Shown here: positions 61,487 to 64,000 of the stretch, in pieces
Numbering within the stretch: position 1 is the stretch's first letter
Layout: every line of letters begins with the position of its first letter
From: Anisakis pegreffii
Taxonomy: Eukaryota; Nematoda; Chromadorea; Rhabditida; Anisakidae
Assembly: GCA_035041965.1 (NCBI GenBank)
Contig: JAPYMA010002772.1
Location: forward strand, 62,001 to 126,000
DNA: 64,000 nt
Reading direction: 5' to 3'
The notes under the pieces: model-generated
The model's database searches: none
What the model saw: only the letters and a program-made list of their open reading frames with translations
What the model was told of the DNA's origin: nothing
Program-made: the position numbers and the translations under genes

Positions 61487-64000
61487 TCACGCATACGTCA
61501 CACTCAGAAGCATTTCCCCTTCACGAGACCAGTCGCACAACAAATAATGCCTCAGCAATAGACGATATTTGTCTGAGAAAAGCATGTAAATCGCTATGTT
61601 ACACGATGCATTCACAATCACCTGAAAATAAAATCAGCCTGAAATCTTGCTGTGAGTTTTTCGCTGAATATTAGTCAGGAAAATGATGCACTTCGTTTAA
61701 TTAGTATTTGATACTAAGGGAACGTATTGGTCGGTTATTCTAAAATCTGGTGGACGTGTGACGAGCAATGTGATTAGTTCGCAAGGTGATACATTGTAGA
61801 ACTCGCATCGAAACTTTAAACATTCAAAACGAAATTTTGCTGAACACGACTAGTAGTTGTATGCCTTTGGTGAATCAAAGATAATTATTTTGCTGTGTTC
61901 TTTTTTCTGGTTGGTAATTATCATACTTCCACAAATTGGAACCAATGCTGTCGTCAATGGCTGTTTGAGTTACCACACAAATTATGCTACATGAATTATC
62001 CACTTATCACAGAGAGTGTGTCATTATGTGAGTAAAGAACTCTGACCTGACGTGTAACACTTCCGAATACATGTTTAAATTGCATGGAAAAGAATAATTT
62101 GCATAATTCACTTCGAGAATACTTGCTTGCTTGTATCTAGCGCGGTGCATTCCTATCGAACCAAAAGTAAAATCAGCAACAAATTTATATTCTTGCGCTG
62201 GTTAAAACCGAAAACCAAGATGTGCACCAGTCTAAGATTACTGCCGAAGAGGTAGTGAACGAATCTTTGTGCTCATTTACAATTGCACGAAAAGAAAGAG
62301 TGATCGCTTTTGTAATTGATTCGAGTAACTCACGAGGAAGTTATTGTAAGTGACAAGTGATACGTAAATCTCGTTTTCGTAGCCAACATTCTCGAGAATG
62401 TTCACGACGAACGCTAGCGTATTGCACGATAGGAAGACAAGCACTATTGCGACGAGCATTATAGATGTCTGTCGCTCTTTTCGATCGGCACGTTTCGTTC
62501 CTTCGTCTTGAGAACCGCGATTATGCAGACGATTCGAACGACGTACCGCAAACAGCACCTTAACATGAATCACTTTTGCTTCCATCGTGGAAATAATAAA
62601 TCAGCCGAAATCTCAAGAAGAAGAAACCTGTGAGTTCAAGATGATGAGTATGGAGAATGGCACGATAAACATCAGAATTGTGTAGGCCCATCCAAAGAAA
62701 ATCAGTCGATAGGTGGCGTTCAGTCGTAGATCAGATGGACTCAGCACTGGTATATAGGCATTTATGTTCCTTCGAAAGCAATTATTTACAACGCGAACCT
62801 GGAAAGCGATGCACATGATGGTTCTGTTGAATAATAACCGAGACAGAATGCCATCGATCGCTTCATTCTCTATGCATACTGTAGATTTGCTATGTATCAC
62901 CGTTAATCCACGCATTATTTGATGCAGATGTTCACGGTTTGCTTACGCAATAGTTGCGTGGCAATCAAAGCACATTCTCATACTTGTTGCTGTGTTCTGA
63001 AGGCAGCAGTGTTCTGTTCTGATATGTTCCCGCAAGCTTTTAAGTGGTTGCGTTGGAATAACACAGGACTGCATAAGAGCGAAACAGTTCAGTAGGGATA
63101 CGAGTGGCATTAACTGTGAATCATTAACAGCCATTAACTAGATACTATAATGAAAACCGTCATAAATCAAGTTGTAACGTTGACCCTCATGTTGTTTTCC
63201 GCAAATATCAATGTTTTTCACAAGCAGACTCGCAAATATCAATGTTTTGCACTGTTCTGATTTAGTTGATGCAAACTTTGCTCGTTTACATGCATTCCCA
63301 AGATATTCACATGAAGTGAACATATGAACCAAGAATTTTGAACGCTTCCCCCTTGTTGAGGCACGGTTCTCTATTCGTCACGAACGAAGAGTACCAGTAA
63401 TGCCCGTCAATCCAACACATATCGTATTTCTTCGCACTACTACTCAGTTAACACTCACATCTCTAATTAAGTTATCTCCAATAAAACGCTCAACATATGC
63501 CTCATTCGTATCATCATTAATACAGAGAATGTTTTGCATCGTTCATTACTTTAGATCAAACGTGACGAAATTTTTTAACGTAATAGATTGCAAGTGTTTA
63601 TCATTTTTACTATCTGATGAGTCAATTTCTAAACGACAGTGAAATAGAACGTGAGGTGTCAACTGAGAAAAAAATTTTGGTGAGTTCGTGCATTCGTTAG
63701 AATTCAGTTGATATTGCTCACAATCAACAACCACGCTTGCTTAATCAAATGGTACGTCTTCAGCCTCTACATTTACCTTTTTTCGATTGAAAATTATCCT
63801 TTTTGGATCTGTTCTGTGCACATCTGCAAGTAAGCTGAAGCCAATAGGTCTACTTGATTGATCGTTCACAAAGCAAAACGTAATGATGTGGGCAAAATTC
63901 ACCTCAAAAAATCGAGTCGTATTGAACAGCAGTGAGAAGACGAGAAGTGATATAATGAAAATACGAACGCGCTTTGTTTCGAGCAGAAAGGACGCTTTGA
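61487..64000 (-). CDS. FMRFamide-type neuropeptide GPCR, 3' part
   Basis: Four exons, all phase 0: at least 63998-63903 (cut by the window edge), 62798-62628, 62558-62334 and 61621-61487 (with stop), about 208 aa. They encode TM4 ending in the typical NTTRFFE; an extracellular loop with one Cys and an NAT glycosylation sequon; TM5 (GWAYTILMFIVPFSILIILN) running into VLFAVRRSNRLHNRG; a basic third loop; TM6 (TSIMLVAIVLVFLSCNTLAF); and TM7 with NASCNIAIYMLFSDKYR, then a short tail. This is the layout of nematode FMRFamide-like peptide receptors, which couple peptide signals to G proteins in neurons or muscle. TM1-3 lie outside. The 62558 acceptor (GTTAAG|G) is unusual but keeps phase. The ligand cannot be told. 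Confidence 0.88.

Noticed and set aside
1..64000. CRISPR arrays, bacterial operons, rRNA genes
   Set aside because: No regularly spaced direct repeats with spacers, no uninterrupted long frames and no rRNA-like sequence; the DNA is intron-rich and eukaryotic.

Overview
The window looks like gene-sparse, AT-rich nuclear DNA of a nematode. Genes are split into many short exons with mostly (T)TTTCAG acceptors. One intron carries sixteen in-register copies of the nematode telomere hexamer TTAGGC, and the recognisable proteins include nematode-typical families (a patched-related protein, an FMRFamide-type receptor, orphan secreted Cys-rich proteins). The species cannot be read from the sequence; a parasitic clade III worm (ascarid or filarial-like) is only a guess.

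Layout. 0-8.3 kb: a 170-bp GC-rich hAT-like element at the left edge, weak exon candidates on the minus strand, a repeat-rich block (2.3-3.4 kb) and a hAT-like element swollen by a 31-bp minisatellite (6.5-6.9 kb). 9.6-12.7 kb: two direct copies of a 1.2-kb nonautonomous transposon; a third, inverted copy lies at 40-41.2 kb. 14.6-15.7 kb: a small secreted or peptide-precursor gene (minus). 17.3-19 kb: a secreted Cys-rich gene (plus) with a transposon just after exon 3. 20.6-27.1 kb: a complete 13-exon patched-related gene (minus, 871 aa by my splicing) whose last intron holds the TTAGGC array between 71-bp inverted arms. 31.3-32.4 kb: a possible small secreted protein (minus). 33.7-39.1 kb: a complete 14-exon haspin-like kinase (plus, 727 aa). 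42.9-44.4 kb: a secreted orphan with a possible exitron. 44.4-50.4 kb: gene-poor. 50.4-55.5 kb: an 11-exon SLC22-like transporter (plus, 575 aa). 57.6-60.7 kb: a 5-exon secreted or membrane-anchored Cys-rich protein (plus, 270 aa). 61.5-64 kb: the 3' part of an FMRFamide-type GPCR (minus), cut by the window edge.

The genes do not form an operon or pathway: strands alternate and spacing is kilobases. What ties the window together is a set of short hAT-like nonautonomous transposons with 8-bp target duplications, several of them inside introns, and a recurring unusual 3' splice site, TTTGAG|G, used in four independent genes. All exon models were built by hand from reading frame, phase and splice signals; where phases close perfectly I treat the model as strong.
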